Assembly (NCBI RefSeq): GCF_000948975.2
Contig: NZ_CP059735.1
Location: 6,322,603-6,386,602, forward strand
From: Thalassomonas actiniarum
GTDB lineage: Bacteria; Pseudomonadota; Gammaproteobacteria; Enterobacterales; Alteromonadaceae
Reading direction: 5' to 3'
Length of the DNA: 64,000 nt
The notes under the pieces: model-generated
Database searches by the model: none
What the model saw: the letters and a program-made list of their open reading frames with translations, nothing else
Told to the model about the DNA's origin: nothing
Shown here: piece after piece, positions 38,785 through 46,240 of the stretch
Position numbering within the stretch: the first letter of the stretch is position 1
How the letters are laid out: every line of letters starts with the position of its first letter
Made by a program: the position numbers and the translations under genes

Positions 38785-38823
38785 AAAAAAGCAGAATTTC
38801 CGTATAGGAAATTCTGCTTTTTT
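38785..38823 (+). terminator. Intrinsic terminator after tyrB
   Basis: A 17-bp perfect stem (AAAAAAGCAGAATTTCC with GGAAATTCTGCTTTTTT) encloses the 5-base loop GTATA. It also serves the convergent lipoprotein gene. Confidence 0.92.
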
Positions 38824-38857
38824 ATACCCGGCAATTATCTTAGCCGTGATGAAATAA

Positions 38858-39937
38858 CTACTTGGTGAAGGTAAACTTCACCGATGTAATATCTACCCAC
38901 ATCGACTCCCCCTGAATGAGATCAGCCGCCGCATCATCAATTAACATATCCGAATAAAAGTTTGGCTGGGTAAAACCAGAATCTGGAAGGGCATCTTGAT
39001 GTAATTTACTGCTCCAATTCCAGGGGCCATCCGACCATTCACTGATCACTTCAGCCTCTGGTTCGGGATAATTAATAAAAGTACTAATTTGTACGGGTGT
39101 TTCCTCATTAATATGGGCTAATAGAGCATGCTGTCCCGGATCAATAATAAAAGTTAACCTGTTGCCAGATTGCTCAACCTGAACACTATTTAGCTCGGTA
39201 TTGGTATGCTCACTGGCGATAACATCCTGCTGATGTCTCGGCATATAAGACCAAATATCGCCTTCCAGCTCGGTAATGGCAAGGGAATGATTATTAGGAT
39301 ACTCGGCATCAGATTTAAAGTGCCTGATAATGAGGGCAACATCGCCGGCATCTAATATACCGCTCTTATTGACATCAAATCTAATGGCATAGTCGTACTC
39401 AACCTTGCCTGTATCCTGTGCATCCCGGTTAATTACCACATAAGGAGGCAAAAACGACAAATCCAGTGCAACCTCAACCTCAGTAACATCATGATAACTA
39501 CCGCAACTGGGGGTAGGATTAAACAAACCTGCTTGCTGAAAATATAAGACTTCCCCTTCTTCCTCGATACTCAGATAGTCATCAACAAAAGCAAACTTGG
39601 ATGTGGCCTGCTCCCCGGTTTCCACATCTGTTGACGTTAAAGATGTCTCGGTACTGGCATCTACAGTAAATAACCCGGAGTCATAACAATCCTTCTCCAG
39701 ATCATGGGTAAATACTGTTACCGTATCTTTAGCAACAGCGACATAGGCCACATCGGCATATGTCCATAAACCATAAAACTGGCTATCTAAAGGAACGGAT
39801 ACAGATTCTTGTCCGTCTGAAGAGGAGGAACCCTGACCACCCGAAGATGTTTGATCCGACGAATTACCAGAACTTGAACCGCCACATGCGGCCAGTAAAG
39901 TACAACATATCACCGATAAAAAAGTATGCTTGAACAC
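38858..39937 (-). CDS. Secreted lipoprotein with an EF-hand-like loop, function unknown
   Basis: The protein has 359 residues from a GTG start at 39937 with AAGGA 8 bp upstream. The lipobox LLAACGGS puts the lipidated Cys at residue 20. A Ser/Gly/Gln-rich linker (about 21-45) follows, then a globular domain. One loop, DVNKSGILDAGD, has the Ca-binding pattern of a dockerin or EF-hand. No family is recognised for the rest. Base composition is lower in G+C than its neighbours and the gene sits between two related aminotransferase 3' ends, so it may be a later arrival. Confidence 0.75.
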   Translation of the reverse strand: MFKHTFLSVICCTLLAACGGSSSGNSSDQTSSGGQGSSSSDGQESVSVPLDSQFYGLWTYADVAYVAVAKDTVTVFTHDLEKDCYDSGLFTVDASTETSLTSTDVETGEQATSKFAFVDDYLSIEEEGEVLYFQQAGLFNPTPSCGSYHDVTEVEVALDLSFLPPYVVINRDAQDTGKVEYDYAIRFDVNKSGILDAGDVALIIRHFKSDAEYPNNHSLAITELEGDIWSYMPRHQQDVIASEHTNTELNSVQVEQSGNRLTFIIDPGQHALLAHINEETPVQISTFINYPEPEAEVISEWSDGPWNWSSKLHQDALPDSGFTQPNFYSDMLIDDAAADLIQGESMWVDITSVKFTFTK

Positions 39938-40244
39938 CAAAAGTATCCTTATAGTTAATTTAAAATGCTTTACACCTAAAGTTGAGAGAGAGTTTTTGAA
40001 GTGATTAAAGTTAAATCTCCTAAACCGGAGGAACTCACAGAACAAACAGGTATGATGAAAAACTTGTGGCCGGCATTATAGCTATTATCAATAGATATTG
40101 TTAGTCCCCGCATACCCCGGCAATAAGAAAGCTTGGGCCTGTGTTTAAACACTGAATACATTGAAAAAATACTGCTATACCGGACAAATCAGTATCCGCA
40201 TAGTAAATTAAAACCGTATGTATGTCGCCAACAACGCCAACAAC

Positions 40245-40292
40245 GCCAACAAAAATGTTGATTATCTGGTGCAGTCTATTGCCAAGATTTTA
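40245..40292 (+). pseudogene. 3'-end remnant of a second aminotransferase gene
   Basis: The translation NKNVDYLVQSIAKIL matches the C-terminus of TyrB at 38721-38768 (NKNVDYLAQSIAKVL). Most of the base differences between the two lie at third codon positions, so this came from a paralogue that diverged under selection and was later lost. It is preceded by a GCCAACAAC tandem repeat. No upstream part of an aminotransferase is present, and the frame has no proper start. Confidence 0.75.
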
Positions 40293-40317
40293 GAATCGGC
40301 CGGATTACTTACATGCA

Positions 40318-40351
40318 CAAAAAAGGGTGACTCAAGTTCACCCTTTTTTAT
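40318..40351. terminator. Bidirectional intrinsic terminator
   Basis: The stem AAAAAAGGGTGA with TCACCCTTTTTT encloses a 7-base loop. It lies between the aminotransferase remnant and the convergent zinc-ribbon gene, for which it is the likely terminator. Confidence 0.85.
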
Positions 40352-40358
40352 TGCGCGC

Positions 40359-40583
40359 TTATTCGTCCCAGCACCAGTCAGAGCTAAAGTCCCCTCCCCG
40401 AGTAGCGGGTTCCCGGCTAATGCTCCCCTTATGCCGCCTGGACTCTAGGTATTCGTCTTCCAGTTCTTCTTGCTCTTGTGTTGTTAACCTGAGCTGCTCG
40501 GGGATTTGAGCACCGCAAAATTCACAATGCTCCAACCTGCGGTTAAAAATCGTTCTCTGGCATTGGTTACATATAAACTTCAC
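40359..40583 (-). CDS. Small zinc-ribbon protein, function unknown
   Basis: The protein has 74 residues. A C-x2-C at C5/C8 and a second at C20/C23 (HCEFCG) form a zinc ribbon. The middle is acidic and helical (TTQEQEELEDEYLE) and the tail carries one further Cys. The gene is followed by its own terminator. It resembles small zinc-ribbon proteins often annotated as hypothetical; no function is assigned. Confidence 0.78.
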   Translation of the reverse strand: MKFICNQCQRTIFNRRLEHCEFCGAQIPEQLRLTTQEQEELEDEYLESRRHKGSISREPATRGGDFSSDWCWDE

Positions 40584-40895
40584 GGTCTGGGCTTTTCCCC
40601 GGTAAAAATACGTTTTAAAAATGCGCCGATAACATTGCTATATATCACGGAAAAAGTTTTCAAAAAACTCAATGCAACGGATAAAAAACACTACTAATTC
40701 AACATACTACTGCACTTTTAATATCGGGTAGCAATATAGCCTGATAACCTATCCAGTATTGTTGATTTATCCAGCCTTTTAGGCTATGAATTAAGGGGAT
40801 GTTTATCATCCAAGGAGGCAGTAAAACCAAGCGCTATCCCCGAGTGCACGAACACCCGGAGACAGCTAACCAAAACGAACTAATTGGAGTCCGTC
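40584..40895. other. Intergenic region upstream of symE-like gene
   Basis: This 312-bp gap between divergent genes is A/T-rich up to 40790. No LexA box was found, although E. coli symE has one. The 40800-40895 part is richer in G+C and could carry an antisense regulator of the toxin-like gene, but no clear promoter and terminator pair was identified. Confidence 0.4.
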
Positions 40896-41180
40896 ATGGC
40901 TGAATATCATCATACGCCAGAGCTTAACTCGGCAAAAGTAAAATATCCCAGCTACCGCCAGCTTACCGTGCTGGAAACCACCTGCGAGTCGGCAACGAAA
41001 ACCCGCGGCATCGGCATTAACTATGTACCGGTCAACCTTGAACCTTGTCTTGTACTCAGGGGAAAATGGCTGCACCAGGCCGGTTTTGCTACCGGGCAAA
41101 AGGTCCGTATTGTTATAAACCCGGATGAAATTGTACTCACCCGTCAACAGGGGGGCGTAACCCCGTCAACCTATAAATAA
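40896..41180 (+). CDS. SymE-like toxin family protein
   Basis: The protein has 94 residues from ATG 40896 (GGAG 6 bp upstream; an in-frame ATG at 40884 lacks one). The C-terminal half has the SymE core LVLRGKWLHQAGFATGQKVR followed by IVINPDEIVLT, an AbrB/MazE-like fold. In E. coli, SymE is an SOS-induced RNA-associated toxin controlled by antisense RNA SymR. Here no SOS box is visible and no partner was found, so its activity as a toxin is uncertain. Confidence 0.85.
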   Translation: MAEYHHTPELNSAKVKYPSYRQLTVLETTCESATKTRGIGINYVPVNLEPCLVLRGKWLHQAGFATGQKVRIVINPDEIVLTRQQGGVTPSTYK

Positions 41181-41340
41181 AGGGTTAAGCCACTGCGCCA
41201 ATTTACAGGTGCGGTGGCTTGATAAGCGCATTCCCCCTGATTGTTCAAAAGATTATCCGAAAGAATCATCGGCTAACGCCTGTCTATGTTTACCTGACAC
41301 GCATTTACTTGACAACCAGAAACCGCCACAGGATCCCCTA

Positions 41341-41880
41341 ATGCAAAAATTTAGCCGCTCAGGAAAAAGCACCAACATCCGCATTTATTTGCTCACAAGC
41401 TTATTAGGCATAGCTGTAACCGTTATGACGCCTGCGGTTCACGCCTCGGAAAAAACATCCGGTAAACCTGCACAAGTGATGACGCAGGGAATTAACCATT
41501 TAGGTCTGGCCGTGTCGAAATTAGATCAAAGCGTCCGTTTTTTCACCGATACTTTAGGCTGGCAGCTCAAGGGCGGAGTTCCTTCCTATCCGGCTAAGTT
41601 TGTCAGTGACGGTAAGTTATTTATCACCCTGTGGCAGGCAAAAGATCCGGAAAAGGCGGTTGCCTTCAACCGGAAAACCAACATAGGTTTGCATCATTTG
41701 GCGTTAACGGTTGACAGTTTTGAAACCTTAGATTTATTACATCAGCGCTTTGTGAATACCCCGGGAGTGGTGATTGAGTTTGCCCCCGAGCTCAATGGCA
41801 AAGGGCCAACCAAACACATGATGATCCGGGAACCAAGCGGCAACCGTATCGAATTTGCCCATAACCCCCCTAAAGGTTAA
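41341..41880 (+). CDS. Exported VOC (glyoxalase/dioxygenase-fold) protein
   Basis: The protein has 179 residues starting at ATG 41341, with AGGA upstream. A signal peptide (about residues 16-36, IRIYLLTSLLGIAVTVMTPAVHA) precedes one VOC domain. Typical VOC features are INHLGLAVSKLDQSVRFFTDTLGW, LHHLALTV and REPSGNRIEF, giving candidate metal ligands in the first and last strands. A signal peptide is unusual for this mostly cytoplasmic fold. The substrate is unknown. Confidence 0.85.
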   Translation: MQKFSRSGKSTNIRIYLLTSLLGIAVTVMTPAVHASEKTSGKPAQVMTQGINHLGLAVSKLDQSVRFFTDTLGWQLKGGVPSYPAKFVSDGKLFITLWQAKDPEKAVAFNRKTNIGLHHLALTVDSFETLDLLHQRFVNTPGVVIEFAPELNGKGPTKHMMIREPSGNRIEFAHNPPKG

Positions 41881-41999
41881 TCCGCTAGCATAAGAAAACC
41901 GAAATGAGTGAGCAGGGCAAGTCTGATAGTAATCTCCCGACAACCCCTGCATGCACTTTTATTATTGCTGCCAACTTTGGCTGATTAGCAAACGCTTTA

Positions 42000-42893
42000 T
42001 CAAGCCTTAGACTTCTTGCGACTAAGCAGCCGTTTAATAAAGGCTCCGATGGCCACCACAATAATCACCCCGAACTTCTTCAAAAAGATCAGCGCCGCAG
42101 CAAAAAAACCGGTTTTGGCGATGACTTTACCCGCCACTAACGCCCCTAAGCCATAAGCGGCAACGTCATCAATATCCGGGTCAAAGTCGGCATACTGGGA
42201 ACCGGAATCAAATTCAGCCAACGCCAATACCGAGGCCAGGTTGGCTTCAATCAGGTCTTTTTGATCCATTTGCGCAATAAAATTCAGTACCAATACGCCT
42301 TTGCGCCCCAATACCCGGATATTGTAATTTAGGGTATTCGTTTCCATACCGCCAAATTTAATTTCTTTAGCCCAGTGAAGTTTATGGGAGTTTTTATCAT
42401 AAAAAGGCGGAGCCGCCCAACCGATAAGCTCTATCGGCTGATAACCTTGCTCGACCCTGTCACTGCTTGCCGCCCGGGTTTGCGACTTCATCTCTTGTAG
42501 CAGCTCATCGTAATTAATATCATCGGCATCTTCATCGGAAACATAACCATCTTCTTCATATTCTATGGTGACGGCCCAGGAGTCCGGGTCAAACGGCGTA
42601 GTATCGGCAGGAAACAACATACCTAAGGTATCTTGTCCCGGGGGATTACCCCAGACCTCTTCCAATACCCTCTTGGCATCTGCCGACGTTAGATAATAAA
42701 AGCTTTGCGGTACATTTAAAGTGGCCACAGCACCGGCTAATTTAATTTCTCCCGACTGGCGATCCAATGACTGCCAGAAGGTTTGTGCCCACTGCTGATA
42801 TTTTTCTTCTTCTGTCTGTTCAACTTGCTCACTTGCCATAATAAACAGTGGCAACACGGCAAATAATAAAATAAATAAGCGATTTAAATACAT
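42000..42893 (-). CDS. DUF2167 family membrane protein
   Basis: The protein has 297 residues: a signal sequence (about 1-20), a large periplasmic domain with GAVATLNVPQSFYYLTSADAK, VWGNPPG, LGMLFPAD and VLNFIAQMD, and C-terminal helices (GALVAGKVIAKTGFFAAALIFLKKFG, VIIVVAIGAFI) before a basic tail. This architecture is that of DUF2167, a widespread family without known function. It stands alone on the minus strand. Confidence 0.88.
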   Translation of the reverse strand: MYLNRLFILLFAVLPLFIMASEQVEQTEEEKYQQWAQTFWQSLDRQSGEIKLAGAVATLNVPQSFYYLTSADAKRVLEEVWGNPPGQDTLGMLFPADTTPFDPDSWAVTIEYEEDGYVSDEDADDINYDELLQEMKSQTRAASSDRVEQGYQPIELIGWAAPPFYDKNSHKLHWAKEIKFGGMETNTLNYNIRVLGRKGVLVLNFIAQMDQKDLIEANLASVLALAEFDSGSQYADFDPDIDDVAAYGLGALVAGKVIAKTGFFAAALIFLKKFGVIIVVAIGAFIKRLLSRKKSKA

Positions 42894-43014
42894 CTGAAAT
42901 CTCTGATGGTTAGGTTAAGGCACAATTACGAATAGCGGGGCAAAGGATAATATCACGCGATGACATTTCCTTAACCTCAAAGATCACGGAAAGTTATTTT
43001 TAGACAAGTTTTCA

Positions 43015-43049
43015 ATAAAAAAACCCGAAATGAAGACTCTCATTTCGGG
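43015..43049 (-). terminator. Intrinsic terminator after the alkaline phosphatase gene
   Basis: The stem CCCGAAATGA with TCATTTCGGG encloses a 6-base loop and runs into T7 on the minus strand, 34 bp beyond the phosphatase stop. Confidence 0.9.
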
Positions 43050-43083
43050 CCAGGTTAAACATTCGAGCAACCCTTTGAGTGTA

Positions 43084-44784
43084 TTACTCCTGGATTAGCG
43101 CCGCCATCATCTTATTGGCAATATCCACATGATGCTGCATGGTAGAAAACTGCTTGGTAATTGCCTCAGGACCAAACACATATACAGGCACAGGCGCCGC
43201 GGTATGGGTGCCGGTTCCCCAGACAATGTTTTGCTCTTTCGCCAGGGCGCGGCCGATTAAGTCGCCGTGAATTTCATCGCCATAAACATAGAATTCTTTA
43301 AAGTCGTTTACTTTCGGGAACTCTTCGGCGCTTAAGTAGCTGTGATCATGCACCAGGTATTCATTCACCTCACGCTCGCCGATAAACTCGGCTTCTTCGG
43401 CGGTTACTTTAAATTCACTATGAGTATTAATGGCATTCGCCCATTGCTCACCCGTGGTATTGGTAAAATCCCAGTCGGCGCTGACAATATCCATCATGTC
43501 ATAGAAGGTACCGGTTTGGGCATAAAGCATATCCAGTTTCGATAATGCGCCGAAATTGAAGTTAGGCTTATATTCACGACCGTTCATGCCGTCGCCGTCA
43601 AGGATCTGCGCTTCAGGTAAATCATTGCGGGAATAGCTGAAACCAAAACTGCCGGTTTCATGATCGGCGGTTACCACCACCAGGGTATCATTTCTGTCTT
43701 TCACCCACTCATATACTGCGGCCACGGCTTCATCAAACTTCAATAGTTCGTGCAGCATCCAGCCGGCATCATTGAGGTGACCGGCCCAGTCGATTTGACC
43801 CCCTTCGATCATCAGGAAGAAACCGTCGGCATCTTTAGACAGGATATCCAGGGCTTTTAACGTCATTTCCCTTAATGAAGGCTGGGTACAGCTGTCGTCT
43901 TTTTTACATTCGCTATAGGCAATACCGTCCGCCATCCCTGAGTTGGCAAACAAACCTAATATTTTTGTGCCTTCATCCGTAGCAGCGCTATTGAGCTGGT
44001 CGCGGTCAAAAGCCAGGTTATAGCCGTATTCATTTTTCGCTTCGAGTAAAAGGTTACGATCATCGCTGCGTTTCGATTTTTTGTAGACACTTTCCGGAGC
44101 CCCTAAATCCGCCATCAACTGACGATCATCTTCATCGGTCTTAATATCCGACGGCAAAAACACCCGGGCGCCGCCGGACAACATCAAATCAACACTGCCG
44201 GAGGAAATCAGCTCTTCGGCAATTTCCGGCTCCAGCGAACGATGCGGCTGATGGGCGGCAAAAGCTGCCGGGGTAGCATGGGTGATGCGGGTATCGGAAA
44301 CCAAACCGGTGGCTTTACCCTGCGCCTTGGCTTTCTCTAAAATGGTTTTGACAATATTGCCTTCGCTGTCCAAACCGATCATTTCAGAACCGGCGGCAAC
44401 GCCAGTAGCCAATTGACTGGCGGAACAGGCGGAGTCCACCACCAGGCTGCCATTAGCGCCAAAGGGAGCATTTAACGACAAGCCGAGCTGACCTGCCTGA
44501 CCCAACTTAGTCAATGCGGTTTCATTGCCCGAGCCATTATAAGTAGAGTTGGGAGCACGGCGGGCATATTCTTCCAGCAGGCCAACCTGTTGCGGCCCCA
44601 TGCCGTCACCTATCATCAAAATCACATTTTTAACGCTAGTAATTTCCTCCGTGGCTTCCCTGGGTACTTCAACTTCTTTAATGACTTCCACAGTCTTGAC
44701 CACTTCATGCGTGTCGTCATCATTACAACCCGTTAAAAATACCCCGGAGACCGCCATGGCCAGCATAGTTTTTTTGAACATCAT
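43084..44784 (-). CDS. phoA: Alkaline phosphatase (PhoA family), predicted lipoprotein
   Basis: The protein has 566 residues. The lipobox FLTGC gives a lipidated Cys20, followed by a Glu/Val-rich stalk. Catalytic features are GDGMG (metal Asp60), VDSACSAS with the nucleophile S118, ADHETGSF, and HTAAPVPVY for the last metal His. It hydrolyses phosphate esters outside the inner membrane to supply phosphate. It is longer than E. coli PhoA, and the lipobox suggests membrane anchoring. Four PhoB half-sites lie upstream. Confidence 0.93.
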   Translation of the reverse strand: MMFKKTMLAMAVSGVFLTGCNDDDTHEVVKTVEVIKEVEVPREATEEITSVKNVILMIGDGMGPQQVGLLEEYARRAPNSTYNGSGNETALTKLGQAGQLGLSLNAPFGANGSLVVDSACSASQLATGVAAGSEMIGLDSEGNIVKTILEKAKAQGKATGLVSDTRITHATPAAFAAHQPHRSLEPEIAEELISSGSVDLMLSGGARVFLPSDIKTDEDDRQLMADLGAPESVYKKSKRSDDRNLLLEAKNEYGYNLAFDRDQLNSAATDEGTKILGLFANSGMADGIAYSECKKDDSCTQPSLREMTLKALDILSKDADGFFLMIEGGQIDWAGHLNDAGWMLHELLKFDEAVAAVYEWVKDRNDTLVVVTADHETGSFGFSYSRNDLPEAQILDGDGMNGREYKPNFNFGALSKLDMLYAQTGTFYDMMDIVSADWDFTNTTGEQWANAINTHSEFKVTAEEAEFIGEREVNEYLVHDHSYLSAEEFPKVNDFKEFYVYGDEIHGDLIGRALAKEQNIVWGTGTHTAAPVPVYVFGPEAITKQFSTMQHHVDIANKMMAALIQE

Positions 44785-44838
44785 TCAACCCTTATAAACG
44801 GTGCGATAAAATAGTTGCCGCTAAACTAGTGGTAAAAG

Positions 44839-44878
44839 ATGACAAGGGAAAGACAGTTTTAAGACAGAATTATGACAA
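44839..44878 (-). promoter_or_regulatory. PhoB binding array (four Pho half-sites)
   Basis: Read on the minus strand, TTGTCAT, CTGTCTT, CTGTCTT and TTGTCAT recur with an exact 11-bp period, separated by A/T-rich spacers. This is the pattern of two adjacent Pho boxes (CTGTCAT, N4, CTGTCAT). The array ends about 55 bp before the phoA start, where the last unit would replace the -35. Confidence 0.85.
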
Positions 44879-45068
44879 CTCAGACCAGTTGGCGATAAAT
44901 TAATCAACTGAATTTACTGATAAAAAAGTACAATACTTCACCAGTACCTGCTGATATAAAGCTAAACTTATGACCTGACGGTTAAAAGAAAAACGTGGCA
45001 AAGGGGGTAAAATTAGGTATAGTGCGCGCCCCTGAATTTTCGAAATAAGCTTTTTAAAAGGAACGACA

Positions 45069-45698
45069 GTGGCAGCCAGTGGTAACTTATTTATTTTGTC
45101 GGCCCCCAGCGGAGCCGGTAAATCAAGCCTGATCACCGCATTACTGAAGCAGGCATCACCAAGACCTATGCAGGTTTCTGTTTCCCATACTACGCGCGCG
45201 CCCCGTCCGGGTGAAAACAACGGTGAGCATTATCACTTTGTCAGCGTGGATGAGTTTAAAAAGCAAATCGACGAAAAAGCCTTTTACGAATATGCCGAAG
45301 TGTTCGGTAATTATTATGGCACCTCGGAAGCCGCCATCGATGCCCAGCTGGCGCAAGGCATAGATGTTTTTCTTGATATCGACTGGCAGGGCGCCCAGCA
45401 GGTACGGATGAAAAAGCCGGAAGTAACCACCATTTTTATCAGCCCGCCGTCAAAGCAGGAGCTGGAAAACCGCCTGCGCAGCCGCGGCCAGGACAGTGAT
45501 GAAGTGATCCGCGATCGCATGGCCCAGGCACAGGCCGAATGCTCCCATTACCAGGAGTTTGATTACATAATTGTCAACGATGATTTCGATCAGGCACTGC
45601 TTGATCTCACCACTATCGTGAACAACCAGCGTTTAAAGCGTAGCCAACAGATAGAAAAACATCAGGATTTGTTTAATGATCTATTGGCTAACGATTAA
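45069..45698 (+). CDS. gmk: Guanylate kinase
   Basis: The protein has 209 residues from a GTG start at 45069, with AAGGA 6 bp upstream. The P-loop reads [12 protein letters not shown], and the GMP-binding region includes [17 protein letters not shown] and [13 protein letters not shown]. It phosphorylates GMP to GDP. It is first in the gmk-rpoZ-spoT block and feeds GTP and (p)ppGpp metabolism. Confidence 0.98.
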   Translation: MAASGNLFILSAPSGAGKSSLITALLKQASPRPMQVSVSHTTRAPRPGENNGEHYHFVSVDEFKKQIDEKAFYEYAEVFGNYYGTSEAAIDAQLAQGIDVFLDIDWQGAQQVRMKKPEVTTIFISPPSKQELENRLRSRGQDSDEVIRDRMAQAQAECSHYQEFDYIIVNDDFDQALLDLTTIVNNQRLKRSQQIEKHQDLFNDLLAND

Positions 45699-45751
45699 GC
45701 ATGAAGTAAACTACGCTACTATTTTATAAATTTTATTGTTGGAGTGACCTA

Positions 45752-46033
45752 ATGGCTCGCGTAACTGTTGAAGATGCCGTAGAAAAAATCGGTAATCGTT
45801 TTGACCTGGTGCTGGTAGCATCTCGTCGTGCCCGCCAAATTGCAACCGGCGGAAAAGATCCTTTGGTTGAGCTTGAAAATGACAAACCAACAGTATTGGC
45901 GTTACGTGAAATCGAAGAAGGTTTAATCACCACAGATGTCATGAACAGCGCTGAGCGTCACGCACAAGTACAGCAGGAATCGGCGGAACTTGCTGCCGTT
46001 GCTGCTATTGTTGGTGGACAAAACGCAGAGTAA
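45752..46033 (+). CDS. rpoZ: RNA polymerase omega subunit
   Basis: The protein has 93 residues, starting [19 protein letters not shown] and containing [16 protein letters not shown] and [15 protein letters not shown], the standard omega pattern. It helps RNA polymerase assembly and forms part of a ppGpp site. GGAG precedes the ATG. A terminator follows. Confidence 0.98.
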   Translation: MARVTVEDAVEKIGNRFDLVLVASRRARQIATGGKDPLVELENDKPTVLALREIEEGLITTDVMNSAERHAQVQQESAELAAVAAIVGGQNAE

Positions 46034-46055
46034 TTTTTCTCTGGGTGAGTGTCTG

Positions 46056-46094
46056 AAAACGCGCAATAACTGACATCAGTTTTGCGCGTTTTTT
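46056..46094 (+). terminator. Intrinsic terminator between rpoZ and spoT
   Basis: The stem AAAACGCGCAA with TTGCGCGTTTT is extended by an inner ACTGA/TCAGT hairpin and ends in a T run, 22 bp after the rpoZ stop. It implies that spoT has its own promoter. Confidence 0.88.
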
Positions 46095-46240
46095 ATTTTG
46101 AGTGCTTTTTTCTGAAAATCGAAAAATTTCATCGACAGAAAAGGCTTATAGCCATTGGCTTTATTGGCAAATACACGTATCCTGTGATTTGTCCCCTGTA
46201 CTAATATTCACTAAGCAGCAAAACATTAAGGGAGTTTTTG

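Noticed and set aside
40225-40252. GCCAACAAC tandem triplet as a possible CRISPR or VNTR
   Set aside because: Only two to three 9-bp units, no spacers; part of the decayed aminotransferase end.
40218-40448. 76-codon frame starting MYVANNANNANKN
   Set aside because: It contains the aminotransferase remnant but then reads through a terminator into the antisense of the zinc-ribbon gene; not a real gene.
44839-44878. Periodic 11-bp pattern as a short repeat array
   Set aside because: The spacing and TGTC cores fit Pho boxes far better than a mobile or CRISPR repeat.
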